From NCBI GenBank assembly GCA_035395685.1, contig DAOPBR010000002.1:62001-126000 (forward strand): DNA of 64,000 nucleotides. Direction: 5' to 3'. The notes under the pieces are model-generated. The model saw only the letters and a list, made by a program, of their open reading frames with translations. It was not told where the DNA came from and did no database searches. Of the stretch, positions 35,239-43,575 are shown in pieces. The DNA comes from JAKJGA01 sp029554345 (GTDB taxonomy: Bacteria; Spirochaetota; UBA4802; JAFGJZ01). The translations under genes were made by a program, and so were the position numbers. How positions within the stretch are numbered: position 1 is the stretch's first letter; each line of letters starts with the position of its first letter.

Positions 35239-36612
35239 TTATGCTTCTTTTACAATTTTAGAAAGACCGGCAATCATACCCTTCTTCATATTTTTATTCA
35301 TGCCGTTTCTGAGTGCAGGAATACGCATGAGTCTGGAAGCAAAAGGTATAACGGTTTTATTGATAAGCTTTTTTGTCGGAAAATCAAACATCTTGTTCTT
35401 TTTATAGAACTTATAATCAGCGGAAAAAATAATCCGCATAAAGCCCCATATCTCGTCACGGAAAATTCTTCTGCCTCCGTTACCCAGAAAAGTATCCGGC
35501 GCAAGAAACTTCTCTTCATGAAAAAAAGCTGCGCGTTTAACAAGCAAATCAATATCCTTAGAAAAAGCCTGCGGATCATTTGATTCAGAAGAAACAATTC
35601 CGGCAATATTTGCTTGAGATACTTCTGAATATGCTTCAATGAACTGCCTTATATTCGGAATTGCGCTGAGTTCACCAACAACAACCCATGCTGTCTGCTT
35701 CCCTGACAAACTCGGCATGTGATTTCTGTAAAAACTGCGGTCAAAGAACATCTTGAATCTTGAAGACAAGTATCTGTCGCGTATCTCACCGACAAAAAAT
35801 ACGATATCGGCGTCCAGAATCATTTTCTGATGAAACGCACGGTAATCATCCGAACCGTCGTAAATGCACTCGCTTTTTAATCCGCATCTGAGACATCCCA
35901 GACAGCCGCCTTTTATGTTAACTTCAGCAAGGTCTCCTGCAACAGCATTACTAAATCTTGCAGCAATTTGTAATGCTGTCTCTTTTACTGAATTGTTACC
36001 GGTTGAATCATAGATAATACGCACACGGGCGTTTGAATCACTTACCGGAGTTTGTCCTCCAATTGAATTATAAGAAAAAGAGTTTTCCTTCAGTGTGTTA
36101 AATGCCCGTGATACAGGATTTTTCAACTCGCAATCGCTGAAAATATTTTTCGCAAAAGTAACAATCCCTTTTCTTATTTTTTCCTTCATCAAATCATTCA
36201 TCTCTGGAGTAAACGAAGCGCAGAAATTCATTCCCAAATCTTCGCTTACTGCGTGAATATAATTCTTGGCAATATGATCCTGATAATGAATAGAAGTCAT
36301 TATCGCTGCCGCATACTTTCCATTAAATGCATCAAAGGAATTCCTTTCGTAAACCAGTTCAATAAAACGCTTTATCTGATAAGGAACAAGCAGAACATAG
36401 ACCGGAAACGACCAAATAATAAAATCCGCTCTCCGAACAGAATCAATAACCGAATCAAAACGGGCTGAATCTTTTTCAATAACATTAATCATCGAACCGA
36501 CATTTTCGACACCCCATTCATGCTCCGGAAATTTCTTCATAAGAAATTTGGAATACTGCATAGTAACACTGTCTTCTCCCTTCGGACTCCCGTGCAAAAC
36601 CAATATCTTCAT
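35239..36612 (-). CDS. Tandem flavodoxin-like NAD(P)H-dependent FMN reductase-type protein
   Basis: 457 residues with two flavodoxin-like folds. The first starts MKILVLHGSPKGEDSVTMQY (FMN phosphate loop) with FIIWSFPVYVLLVPYQIK. The second starts near residue 190 and carries GCLGCLRCGLKSECIY and DADIVFFVGEIRDRYLSS, typical of iron-sulphur-flavoprotein-like NADPH FMN reductases. The C-terminal 80 residues are basic and unassigned. A cytoplasmic redox enzyme is inferred. Its start overlaps the TetR stop by four bases, so it is co-regulated with the repressor gene. Confidence 0.75.
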   Translation of the reverse strand: MKILVLHGSPKGEDSVTMQYSKFLMKKFPEHEWGVENVGSMINVIEKDSARFDSVIDSVRRADFIIWSFPVYVLLVPYQIKRFIELVYERNSFDAFNGKYAAAIMTSIHYQDHIAKNYIHAVSEDLGMNFCASFTPEMNDLMKEKIRKGIVTFAKNIFSDCELKNPVSRAFNTLKENSFSYNSIGGQTPVSDSNARVRIIYDSTGNNSVKETALQIAARFSNAVAGDLAEVNIKGGCLGCLRCGLKSECIYDGSDDYRAFHQKMILDADIVFFVGEIRDRYLSSRFKMFFDRSFYRNHMPSLSGKQTAWVVVGELSAIPNIRQFIEAYSEVSQANIAGIVSSESNDPQAFSKDIDLLVKRAAFFHEEKFLAPDTFLGNGGRRIFRDEIWGFMRIIFSADYKFYKKNKMFDFPTKKLINKTVIPFASRLMRIPALRNGMNKNMKKGMIAGLSKIVKEA

Positions 36613-37259
36613 TTTTTTCCTCCTTTTTTTACTTTTTCAGAAATAATTGCATCACCGATCATATTCATCGATGTTTTGATAAAATCATCAGCATTCACTT
36701 TGTAATACTTTTCAAGTGAGTCACCGCATGATGCGACAAAATCAAGAACACCGTTTGACGAACTCATGACAAATAAAGCCGCCGTAACCGGATCTATATC
36801 TTTTCTCAAAGTTCCGTCTTTACGCCCCTCGACAAAACTGTCTGACATCAGCGAAAAAACTTCCGACCAGTATTTCTCAATTTTTACCCTGTATTCACCG
36901 GGATGTTCGACGCCGCCGAAGCGCCGCATCGAAAGAATTTTAAAGCCGGCATTATATTCACGGTAAAAATGAACGTATGCATCGCCGATTGCACTGATTT
37001 TATCCAATCCGGTCTTATTATTAACAAATACCTCGCTGAATATCCGGAAAAGGATTTCTGATGCTCTCAATATCACAGCTGCAAAAAGTTCATCCTTGGT
37101 TGGGAAATAGCTATAAACAGATTTTTTTGTAAATTCTGCCGAAGCTGCAATTTCATCCATCGTCGCCGATTCATATCCTCTTTCGATAAACACTTTTTCA
37201 GCCGCATCAAGAATAAGCTCCCTTCGTGATTCTTTTTCCTTTTCGCGTCTCGACTTCAT
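36609..37259 (-). CDS. TetR/AcrR family transcriptional regulator
   Basis: 216 residues. The N-terminal TetR helix-turn-helix is clear (RRELILDAAEKVFIERGYE, TMDEIAASAEFTKKSVYSYF). The C-terminal half is a ligand-binding helical domain. It precedes and overlaps the flavodoxin-like gene. A 17-bp palindrome sits in its own promoter, so autorepression relieved by a ligand is likely. Confidence 0.9.
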   Translation of the reverse strand: MKSRREKEKESRRELILDAAEKVFIERGYESATMDEIAASAEFTKKSVYSYFPTKDELFAAVILRASEILFRIFSEVFVNNKTGLDKISAIGDAYVHFYREYNAGFKILSMRRFGGVEHPGEYRVKIEKYWSEVFSLMSDSFVEGRKDGTLRKDIDPVTAALFVMSSSNGVLDFVASCGDSLEKYYKVNADDFIKTSMNMIGDAIISEKVKKGGKK

Positions 37260-37301
37260 TTTTTCACCTTTATTATATTTATTTTACTTTTCGTTTATCA
37301 G

Positions 37302-37328
37302 GTATACTATTAGTATACTTTTTGTCAA
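37302..37328 (-). promoter_or_regulatory. TetR operator and promoter of the flavodoxin operon
   Basis: GTATACTA-T-TAGTATAC (37302-37318) is a perfect 17-bp palindrome. On the minus strand TTGACA (37328-37323) is followed by a 16-base spacer and TATACC inside the palindrome, so a bound repressor would block the -10 region. Confidence 0.65.
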
Positions 37329-37428
37329 GTGTTTTTAAATGATACGCCGTCTCTTTCTAAAATATTTTTGGATTGTAAAGTTGGTTCTTAAACCGGGGTA
37401 TCTTTTATAATGGACTTTAGAATTATAA

Positions 37429-37457
37429 TTGACCCATTCGTTAAAATAGTTCATAAT
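37429..37457 (+). promoter_or_regulatory. Promoter of the sensor-kinase operon
   Basis: TTGACC (37429-37434), a 17-base spacer and CATAAT (37452-37457). The predicted start is near 37464. Confidence 0.5.
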
Positions 37458-37519
37458 ACATTCAGGAAATGATTTTACCAGGCTTCAGTTTTCTTCATGC
37501 GTATAAGCAGGGGGAAAAC

Positions 37520-40069
37520 TTGATTATTCCGGAGCACCAAAGAGTGAGAACAAAAGCGGGCAAGCATACAATTGGATTTCTAACCTTTGATATAGCCGGC
37601 ACCTACAATAACACCATGTGGCGCCATCTGTTTAATGCCGCCCGCAATAAAAATATTCAAATGATAACCTTCTGCGGCGGAGTCCTTCTTGACGAAAGCA
37701 TTCTGCACCGGCAATGGAATAAAATATACGATCTGGCATCAACTCAACGCATCGATGGACTAATAGTTCTCTCGGCATCTCTGTCTCAAAGCTGCGGCAA
37801 AGACAAATTATCGGAATTTCTTAAACGATTTTCTCCCATACCGGTTGTCAGCATCGGAGTCGAACTGGCAAATGCCGTATCCATTCTTCTTGATAACAAA
37901 GAAGGAATGCGTCAAATCGTTAACCACATGCTTGACGAGCATGACACGGCCAAAGTGCTTTTTCTTGCCGGTCCCGAGAATAACGAGGAAGCTCATTTGC
38001 GTCTTTCTGTTTTCAAAGAAGAAATGCTTAGGCGGGGTATTCCGATTAATGATGAATTGATTCGCCATGTATCTTATAGATACGATCTGGCAATTGAAGC
38101 TGTTGAAGAAGTAATAAAATCAGAAATTGATTTCGATTCAATAATAGCAGTAAATGATGACAGCGCACTGGGAGCTTACGATGCACTTAAGAAACACGGA
38201 ATAAAAGTTCCTCACGAAATTTCTCTCAGCGGATTTGACAACACGGATCAGTCGCAATCCAATGCCGTCCCCCTGACAACGGTTCAGCAGCCGCACAGGG
38301 AAATGGCAGAAAGCGCACTTGAAGCAATACATTCTATTCTATCAGGAGAAGCAGTTGAAAAACGCCGCTTGATACCGGCAAAACTTATCGTGAGAAATTC
38401 ATGCGGATGCATATTAAAGAATTATATCTCTCAAAAAGACTTCATAACAGGCCAAAACTCAAAACCTGAACTTATTAAAAATACTGTTTTTACCAAGCCC
38501 GAAAATCCTGAGATTCTAAATAAACATTTTGATGAATTCATAAAGAATGATGATATCTCAAAACTGCTTTATGCTTTTAATGAAGAATTACTTACCTCGG
38601 CAGAAAGCAATAACAGTGACGAAGTTTTCACCGGATGGCACAATTTTCTAACAACATGGAGTGCGGATATTCTTGAATCATCAATTTATAACAGCACTCA
38701 GAAAATTTCAGCAGCATCCTTCTTTGAAAGTGCACGCTTCATGATTATCGAAGCCGAAAAAAATCTGATTGCCGCAAAGCGGCTTGAAACACAGAAAAAA
38801 GATTATCTTTTTATCCTGTTCAGTTCATATTTTTCTCCGCTGATTGACATGAAAAACTATTTAAACCACATCTCAAGAGAATTACCGAAATTCGGAGTAA
38901 CATCTTTTTTTATTTCATTATTTTGCGACAAAGAACTTTCCAAATCAAAAATAGTACTCTATTATCTGCCGAACGGAAACACATACTGGGATATTGACGG
39001 AAAAGAATTTCAAAGCAATAAAATTTTACCGGAAGAACTCATCACAGACAGCTCTTCGGATCTGGTAATCGAGCCTCTATTGAATTATGAGGAAATCATC
39101 GGTTATTTCGTCTTTCAGCTGGCTGAACCGGCCGAAATAATTGAAAACATCCGGCAGCTCGTATCGAACTCATTTTTAAGCATACTGCTGGCGCAGGAAG
39201 TTATAAAAGACAAACAGCTCAAAACTCTTCTGCAGAATCTCGAAACAAAACAGGAACTTCTCGAAGAAGCCTATCATTCATTAAAGGAAAATCAGGAAAA
39301 AATGCTCGTCATTGACAAGATGGCCTCGCTCGGGAAAATGACTGCGGGTATTGCTCACGAAATGAATACTCCCGTAGCATCGATCCGCACTTCTCTCTCT
39401 GAAATATCAAGACTGACCGAAGAATATGATAAGTCAATCGGCGATCCTGATGTAAGCGATGAAGACCACCGCGAAATCGCCGCAGAAATAAAACACTCGT
39501 TGAATCTGGCCGAAAAAGCAGCAGAAAAAGCAGCGGCTTTCGTTCACGGTATAAAATCGCAAACGCGCGATCTTGATCCGAAAGACCGTTTTAACTTCAA
39601 TGCTGTAGAAGTAATACGCGAAGCACTTCTTCTGCTCAGTCATTCTTTAAAGCAGAACAAATGCGATATGGAATTGACATGTGAACGGGACTACATAGAA
39701 ATTAACGGAGTTCCGGGGAGGCTTTCCCAGGTTATCACAAACCTTGTCAATAATTCAATCGAAGCATGTCCGAATGACGGAAGCGGCAGAATAGAAGTAA
39801 ATATTACCGAAACAGAAAACGAAGTCATTCTGAGTGTAGCTGATAACGGCAGCGGAATAACCAAGGAAAACTTAACAAAAATATTCGATCCGATGTTCAC
39901 AACAAAACCTTTCGGTGTAGGAACAGGACTCGGTCTCACACTTGTTCACAACATAGTATGTGCAGAATTCGGCGGAAGCATTGAAATAACTAACGGCATC
40001 AACGGCGGTACAAAGTTTATCATTCATCTCAAGTCAAATCAGGAGGATCACATTGGCTCGAAAATATAA
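37520..40069 (+). CDS. Soluble LacI-type sensor histidine kinase (PBP1-like / GAF-like / HisKA-HATPase)
   Basis: About 849 residues. A LacI-type PBP1 sensor fills the N-terminal 300 residues (AGKHTIGFLTFDIAGTYN, SIIAVNDDSALGAYDALKK, SLSGFDNTDQS) and ends in VRNSCGC. A helical/GAF-like middle and a coiled coil follow. The kinase core has GIAHEMNTPVASI (phosphorylated His near 613), NLVNNSIEA, DNGSGI, FDPMFTTK and GTGLGL. No membrane helix or signal peptide is seen. The TTG at 37520 is chosen because AGGGGG lies 7 bases upstream; the ATG at 37469 leaves only about five leader bases. The stop overlaps the response regulator gene. Confidence 0.85.
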   Translation: MIIPEHQRVRTKAGKHTIGFLTFDIAGTYNNTMWRHLFNAARNKNIQMITFCGGVLLDESILHRQWNKIYDLASTQRIDGLIVLSASLSQSCGKDKLSEFLKRFSPIPVVSIGVELANAVSILLDNKEGMRQIVNHMLDEHDTAKVLFLAGPENNEEAHLRLSVFKEEMLRRGIPINDELIRHVSYRYDLAIEAVEEVIKSEIDFDSIIAVNDDSALGAYDALKKHGIKVPHEISLSGFDNTDQSQSNAVPLTTVQQPHREMAESALEAIHSILSGEAVEKRRLIPAKLIVRNSCGCILKNYISQKDFITGQNSKPELIKNTVFTKPENPEILNKHFDEFIKNDDISKLLYAFNEELLTSAESNNSDEVFTGWHNFLTTWSADILESSIYNSTQKISAASFFESARFMIIEAEKNLIAAKRLETQKKDYLFILFSSYFSPLIDMKNYLNHISRELPKFGVTSFFISLFCDKELSKSKIVLYYLPNGNTYWDIDGKEFQSNKILPEELITDSSSDLVIEPLLNYEEIIGYFVFQLAEPAEIIENIRQLVSNSFLSILLAQEVIKDKQLKTLLQNLETKQELLEEAYHSLKENQEKMLVIDKMASLGKMTAGIAHEMNTPVASIRTSLSEISRLTEEYDKSIGDPDVSDEDHREIAAEIKHSLNLAEKAAEKAAAFVHGIKSQTRDLDPKDRFNFNAVEVIREALLLLSHSLKQNKCDMELTCERDYIEINGVPGRLSQVITNLVNNSIEACPNDGSGRIEVNITETENEVILSVADNGSGITKENLTKIFDPMFTTKPFGVGTGLGLTLVHNIVCAEFGGSIEITNGINGGTKFIIHLKSNQEDHIGSKI

Positions 40070-41531
40070 AGTCAGCTCTGAGAAAGGCGGTGAAATACTT
40101 CTAGTGGATGATAATCTTGAATATCTCGAAGCAACACGCCTTTTACTTTCGCGCGAAGGACACAATGTCACAACCGCTCCGGGAGGAGCGGAGGCTCTGG
40201 CAATACTGGAAAAAAAATCTTTCGACTTGATTCTTCTCGACTATTTTATGCCCGGCATGACTGGAGAAGAATTTGTCTCAGAACTTCGCAAGAAAAATAA
40301 GATAATCCAGATAATACTTCAGACAGGATACGCATCAGAACATCCTCCGCGCGAACTGCTTCGAAGACTGGACATACAGGGATACTTCGATAAAAGTGAA
40401 GGCCCTGACAGGCTTCTGTTATGGGTTGAGGTAGGACTCAAATCCGCCAATTCAATAAAACAAATCAGCAAAAGCCGTGAAAGCCTGAACTATATTCTGA
40501 ATGTAACACCGGATCTGCACCGCATTCAGCCATTAGAAGAACTTCTTAACGGAATTCTGATTCAGATTATGGGTCTTCTCGGTGTCGGGAATTCGTTTTT
40601 GGCTGTATTCGGCGACAACAACTCGATGAACGTTGAACAGCATGAAGATTCTTTTCTTGCGATGATGGATGATGAGGCGGGTCTTATAATTCAGGCTGGA
40701 ACAGGACGCTTCAATCCGAAACATCATATCAAAGATTTTCTTGAAGGAAATGAAACAGAAATCATAGGTAAAGCTCTTAACGAAGGAATCGTTTATGTCA
40801 AAAACGGCAGAACGGCCATACCTCTAAGAGTCGCCGATTATAATGTAGGAGTCGTCTATGTAGACCGTGAAATAAGTCTCGAAGACGACGTTTCGCTTCT
40901 AAGCGTATTCGCGAATCAGGCCGCTGTTGCAATTCATAATTCACGACTGCATCAAATCGCGACAATCGATCCTCTGACTGGAGTCTATGTGAGAGGATTT
41001 TTCTTTCAATGCCTGCTTCGTGATCTTCGGGGAGCATTCCGCAACAACTACCCTCTCGTTCTAATGATGGTTGATATTGATAATTTAAAAATCATCAACG
41101 ACGAACACGGTCACATCGCGGGGGATCAGGCAATTGCGCTTATAGGACGCTCTCTGCTTAAAGCAACCAGAAACACCGATGCGGTAGGCCGTTACGGCGG
41201 TGACGAATTTACAGTACTTTTGCCGCAGACAAATCTTGACTCCGTCGAGATTATTCTTAACCGTTTCTACCGCCAGCTTGAAGATAATCCCATAAACGGC
41301 GACGCCGAACCTCTCACAATCAGATGCTCTATCGGAGTCGGCCTTCTTGATTCACCCGATTTTGATATCAACGAAATGCCGAAGCCCATACCTCAGAGCT
41401 ATTTTCAGAAGATGGCAGAGTCTTTTATCGATTTCGCAGATCATGTTTTATATAAAGCAAAGACAAACGGCAAAAACCGTTTTATGATGTCTGAAAATAC
41501 ATTAAAATGGAACAAGGATTCTGATCAATGA
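40053..41531 (+). CDS. Response regulator diguanylate cyclase (REC-GAF-GGDEF)
   Basis: 492 residues. The receiver domain has ILLVDDN and the phosphoacceptor Asp63 in LLDYFMPGMTGEEF. A GAF-like domain spans about 150-300 (LLSVFANQAAVAIHNS at its end). The GGDEF domain carries IDPLTGVYVRGFF, MVDIDNLKIINDEHGHIAGD and RYGGDEF (near 382), with an RNTD I-site five residues earlier. The start is TTG behind a strong AGGAGG, 17 bases inside the kinase gene. It should turn the kinase signal into c-di-GMP synthesis. Confidence 0.9.
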   Translation: MARKYKVSSEKGGEILLVDDNLEYLEATRLLLSREGHNVTTAPGGAEALAILEKKSFDLILLDYFMPGMTGEEFVSELRKKNKIIQIILQTGYASEHPPRELLRRLDIQGYFDKSEGPDRLLLWVEVGLKSANSIKQISKSRESLNYILNVTPDLHRIQPLEELLNGILIQIMGLLGVGNSFLAVFGDNNSMNVEQHEDSFLAMMDDEAGLIIQAGTGRFNPKHHIKDFLEGNETEIIGKALNEGIVYVKNGRTAIPLRVADYNVGVVYVDREISLEDDVSLLSVFANQAAVAIHNSRLHQIATIDPLTGVYVRGFFFQCLLRDLRGAFRNNYPLVLMMVDIDNLKIINDEHGHIAGDQAIALIGRSLLKATRNTDAVGRYGGDEFTVLLPQTNLDSVEIILNRFYRQLEDNPINGDAEPLTIRCSIGVGLLDSPDFDINEMPKPIPQSYFQKMAESFIDFADHVLYKAKTNGKNRFMMSENTLKWNKDSDQ

Positions 41532-42019
41532 TCACATTTAAAAAACTTGATTCAAAAGAAGAACTTTCCGATGCTCTTTCTGTTTTAAAAAAATCATTTA
41601 AAACTGTTGCGGATGAATTCGGTTTAACAAAAGAAAACGCACCTACAAATGCCGCATTCATGACACTGGAAAGGCTTATCGAAACAACCGGAGACGGAGT
41701 TTCACTCTTCGGTTTATTCGAGAATGGAATTCTTGTCGGTACCGTGGCTCTTGAAAAATCAAAAGAGAATCCGGAAATCTTTTATCTCGAACGATTGTCC
41801 GTTCTTCCGGAAAAACGTCATCTCGGCTACGGAAGAAAGCTCATGGATTTTGCCAAAAATCGGGCCGCTGTTGAAAAAGCAAAAAAAATATCAATCGGCG
41901 TCATCGACAGCAACGAAATCCTGAAATCATGGTATATCGAATACGGCTTCAAAGAAACAATGATTAAAAGCTACGATCATCTTCCTTTTAAAGTTTGTTT
42001 TATGGAACTCAATATCTGA
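41528..42019 (+). CDS. GNAT family N-acetyltransferase
   Basis: 163 residues. The acetyl-CoA-binding motif A is YLERLSVLPEKRHLGYGRKL, followed by a C-terminal strand-helix pair. It transfers an acetyl group from acetyl-CoA to an amine; the acceptor is unknown. The start overlaps the response regulator stop (ATGA), making it the third gene of the kinase operon. A terminator follows. Confidence 0.82.
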   Translation: MITFKKLDSKEELSDALSVLKKSFKTVADEFGLTKENAPTNAAFMTLERLIETTGDGVSLFGLFENGILVGTVALEKSKENPEIFYLERLSVLPEKRHLGYGRKLMDFAKNRAAVEKAKKISIGVIDSNEILKSWYIEYGFKETMIKSYDHLPFKVCFMELNI

Positions 42020-42044
42020 GTTTTGATAGAACCTTATTAATGCG

Positions 42045-42071
42045 AAAAACCGGCTCAATGAGCCGGTTTTT
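42045..42071. terminator. Bidirectional rho-independent terminator
   Basis: AAAAACCGGCTC, loop AAT, GAGCCGGTTTTT: a 12-bp stem with T-runs on both strands, between the acetyltransferase and flaB genes. Confidence 0.85.
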
Positions 42072-42153
42072 ATTTATTCAGAAAAAATACTTTCGGTTTG
42101 CAACATACAGTTTATTCAAAAAGGGATGTTCTATTGTTCGCCTTCACTCCCGA

Positions 42154-43002
42154 TTATCTTAAAAGCTGGAGGACAGTCTGCGCTTTCTGATTAGCCTGAG
42201 CAAGCATTGAAGTGCCGCTCTGAACAAGAATCTGATCTTTAGTAAGATCAACCATTGTTTCAGCCATATCAGCGTCACGAATACGGGATTCAGAAGCCTG
42301 AATGTTTTCATAAGCATTCATGAGACCTTTAGAAGCAAATTCGAGTCTGTTGTAATATGCTCCAAGATCCGCTCTCTGTTTTGCAATCTTCTGAAGTGCT
42401 TCGTCGACAACACCGATTGTTCTGTTAGCTTTGTCAGCAGTCGAAAGATTTGCCAAGAATTCACCGGTTTTTTCTTTGAGGCTAAGACCCTCAGCAGTCA
42501 TAGTTCCGATGTAAACTCTTTCTCTCTGATGCATATTAGCTCCGATGTGGAACCACATAGAAGCCTTAGGATTAGTTCTGGAATAATCACCAAGAAGAAG
42601 TTTAAATTTGTTAAACTCTGCCTGAGACGCAATTCTGTCAACTTCATCGATCAAAGCCGAAACTTCAACCTGGATGAGCTGGCGGTCTTCATTAGTATAA
42701 ATACCGTTTGAAGACTGAACTGCAAGAACGCGTATTCTCTGAAGAATCTGAGAAGTCTGGTCAAGGTAACCTTCTGTAGTCTGAACAAAGCTCATGCCGT
42801 CTTCAGCATTTCTTTCAGCCTGACGAAGACCCTGAATCTGAGTTCTCATTTTTTCTGATACTGCAAGTCCGGAAGCATCGTCCCCTGATTTGTTAATTCT
42901 CATACCGGAAGAAAGCTTCTCAGTAGATCTGTTAACGTCCCAGTGTTTGAACTTCAAAACACGGTTTGCATTAATCGCGCTCATGTTATGGTTAATAATC
43001 AT
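42154..43002 (-). CDS. flaB: Flagellin FlaB (periplasmic flagellar filament core)
   Basis: 282 residues, the spirochaete FlaB length. The N-terminal D0/D1 region reads MIINHNMSAINANRVLKF and LSSGMRINKSGDDASGLAVS. The central part has the FlaB-specific ASMWFHIGANMHQRERVYIG. The C terminus is AETMVDLTKDQILVQSG, ending AQTVLQLLR. In spirochaetes FlaB proteins form the core of the periplasmic filament; no signal peptide is present, as expected for type III export. AAAGGAG precedes the ATG. The gene has a long structured leader. It lies between two c-di-GMP genes. Confidence 0.95.
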   Translation of the reverse strand: MIINHNMSAINANRVLKFKHWDVNRSTEKLSSGMRINKSGDDASGLAVSEKMRTQIQGLRQAERNAEDGMSFVQTTEGYLDQTSQILQRIRVLAVQSSNGIYTNEDRQLIQVEVSALIDEVDRIASQAEFNKFKLLLGDYSRTNPKASMWFHIGANMHQRERVYIGTMTAEGLSLKEKTGEFLANLSTADKANRTIGVVDEALQKIAKQRADLGAYYNRLEFASKGLMNAYENIQASESRIRDADMAETMVDLTKDQILVQSGTSMLAQANQKAQTVLQLLR

Positions 43003-43285
43003 ATATACACTCCTTTGTATATTCTCACCCGATCTCCTTACCGGGCGCTATATATGCCGTTAGAACCAAAAGTATTCCGGCATAATGCCGGTCTGAATTT
43101 CAAAGAACATCCCAGTTTGCGTACAATATATTTGTAATGCCAAACCGGCTGGCGGAAAATCCGCCTTCAGCCGATTTCGCAATACCACCAAAGTTATCCG
43201 CTTCCATCATCCGGAAGCATTTATCAGTTACAGATAACTATTCGGTGTCAGAGCACTGAATCTGGAAGGTGATTATTGTCGTTTT
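43003..43285 (-). promoter_or_regulatory. Long structured 5' leader of flaB
   Basis: Between a candidate promoter at 43292-43319 and the flaB ATG, at least five stem-loops follow one another. The first is a nested stem (43186-43247) with CACC/GGTG, AGTTATC/GATAACT and GCTTCC/GGAAGC arms. Then come a CGGCTG/CAGCCG hairpin (43146-43173) and CCGGTTTG/CAAACTGG. CCGGCAT-A-ATGCCGG (43077-43091) is next. A CCCG/CGGG hairpin last holds an AAGGAG copy. I match it to no known riboswitch. Confidence 0.5.
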
Positions 43286-43291
43286 TTGGCG

Positions 43292-43319
43292 TTTATATGG
43301 ATATATTTGCGTTTTTGAA
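43292..43319 (-). promoter_or_regulatory. Candidate flaB promoter
   Basis: Minus strand TTCAAA (43319-43314), 16 bases, TATAAA (43297-43292). No sigma-28 GCCGATAA motif was found in the leader, so flaB may use the housekeeping sigma. Confidence 0.35.
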
Positions 43320-43425
43320 TCTTTTTAGGCATGAATTGGGTATTTATGGTTTTTTTCCGCTGTTCTCCCCCTTCATATATATAATCGGAATAACTCATTT
43401 TTTCCGTTAATTTTTTTAAAAAAAA

Positions 43426-43440
43426 TGGCACAATTTATGC
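43426..43440 (+). promoter_or_regulatory. Sigma-54-like promoter element upstream of the HD-GYP gene
   Basis: TGGCACAATTTATGC has GG and GC exactly ten bases apart and a perfect TGGCAC -24 box; the -12 box is ATGC instead of TTGC. It lies about 136 bases before the HD-GYP ATG. Confidence 0.5.
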
Positions 43441-43441
43441 T

Positions 43442-43470
43442 TTGACAGCAAAATTATGAATTATTATACA
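43442..43470 (+). promoter_or_regulatory. Sigma-70-type promoter of the HD-GYP gene
   Basis: TTGACA (43442-43447), a 17-base spacer and TATACA (43465-43470), immediately downstream of the sigma-54-like element. Confidence 0.5.
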
Positions 43471-43575
43471 CTTTAATAATGATTTACTACTTTATATTTT
43501 TCAAAATGCTTTCAAATTTAAGACAAATTAATAATAATTATTTGAATTTAATAAATATTAGTGTAGAATAATAAA

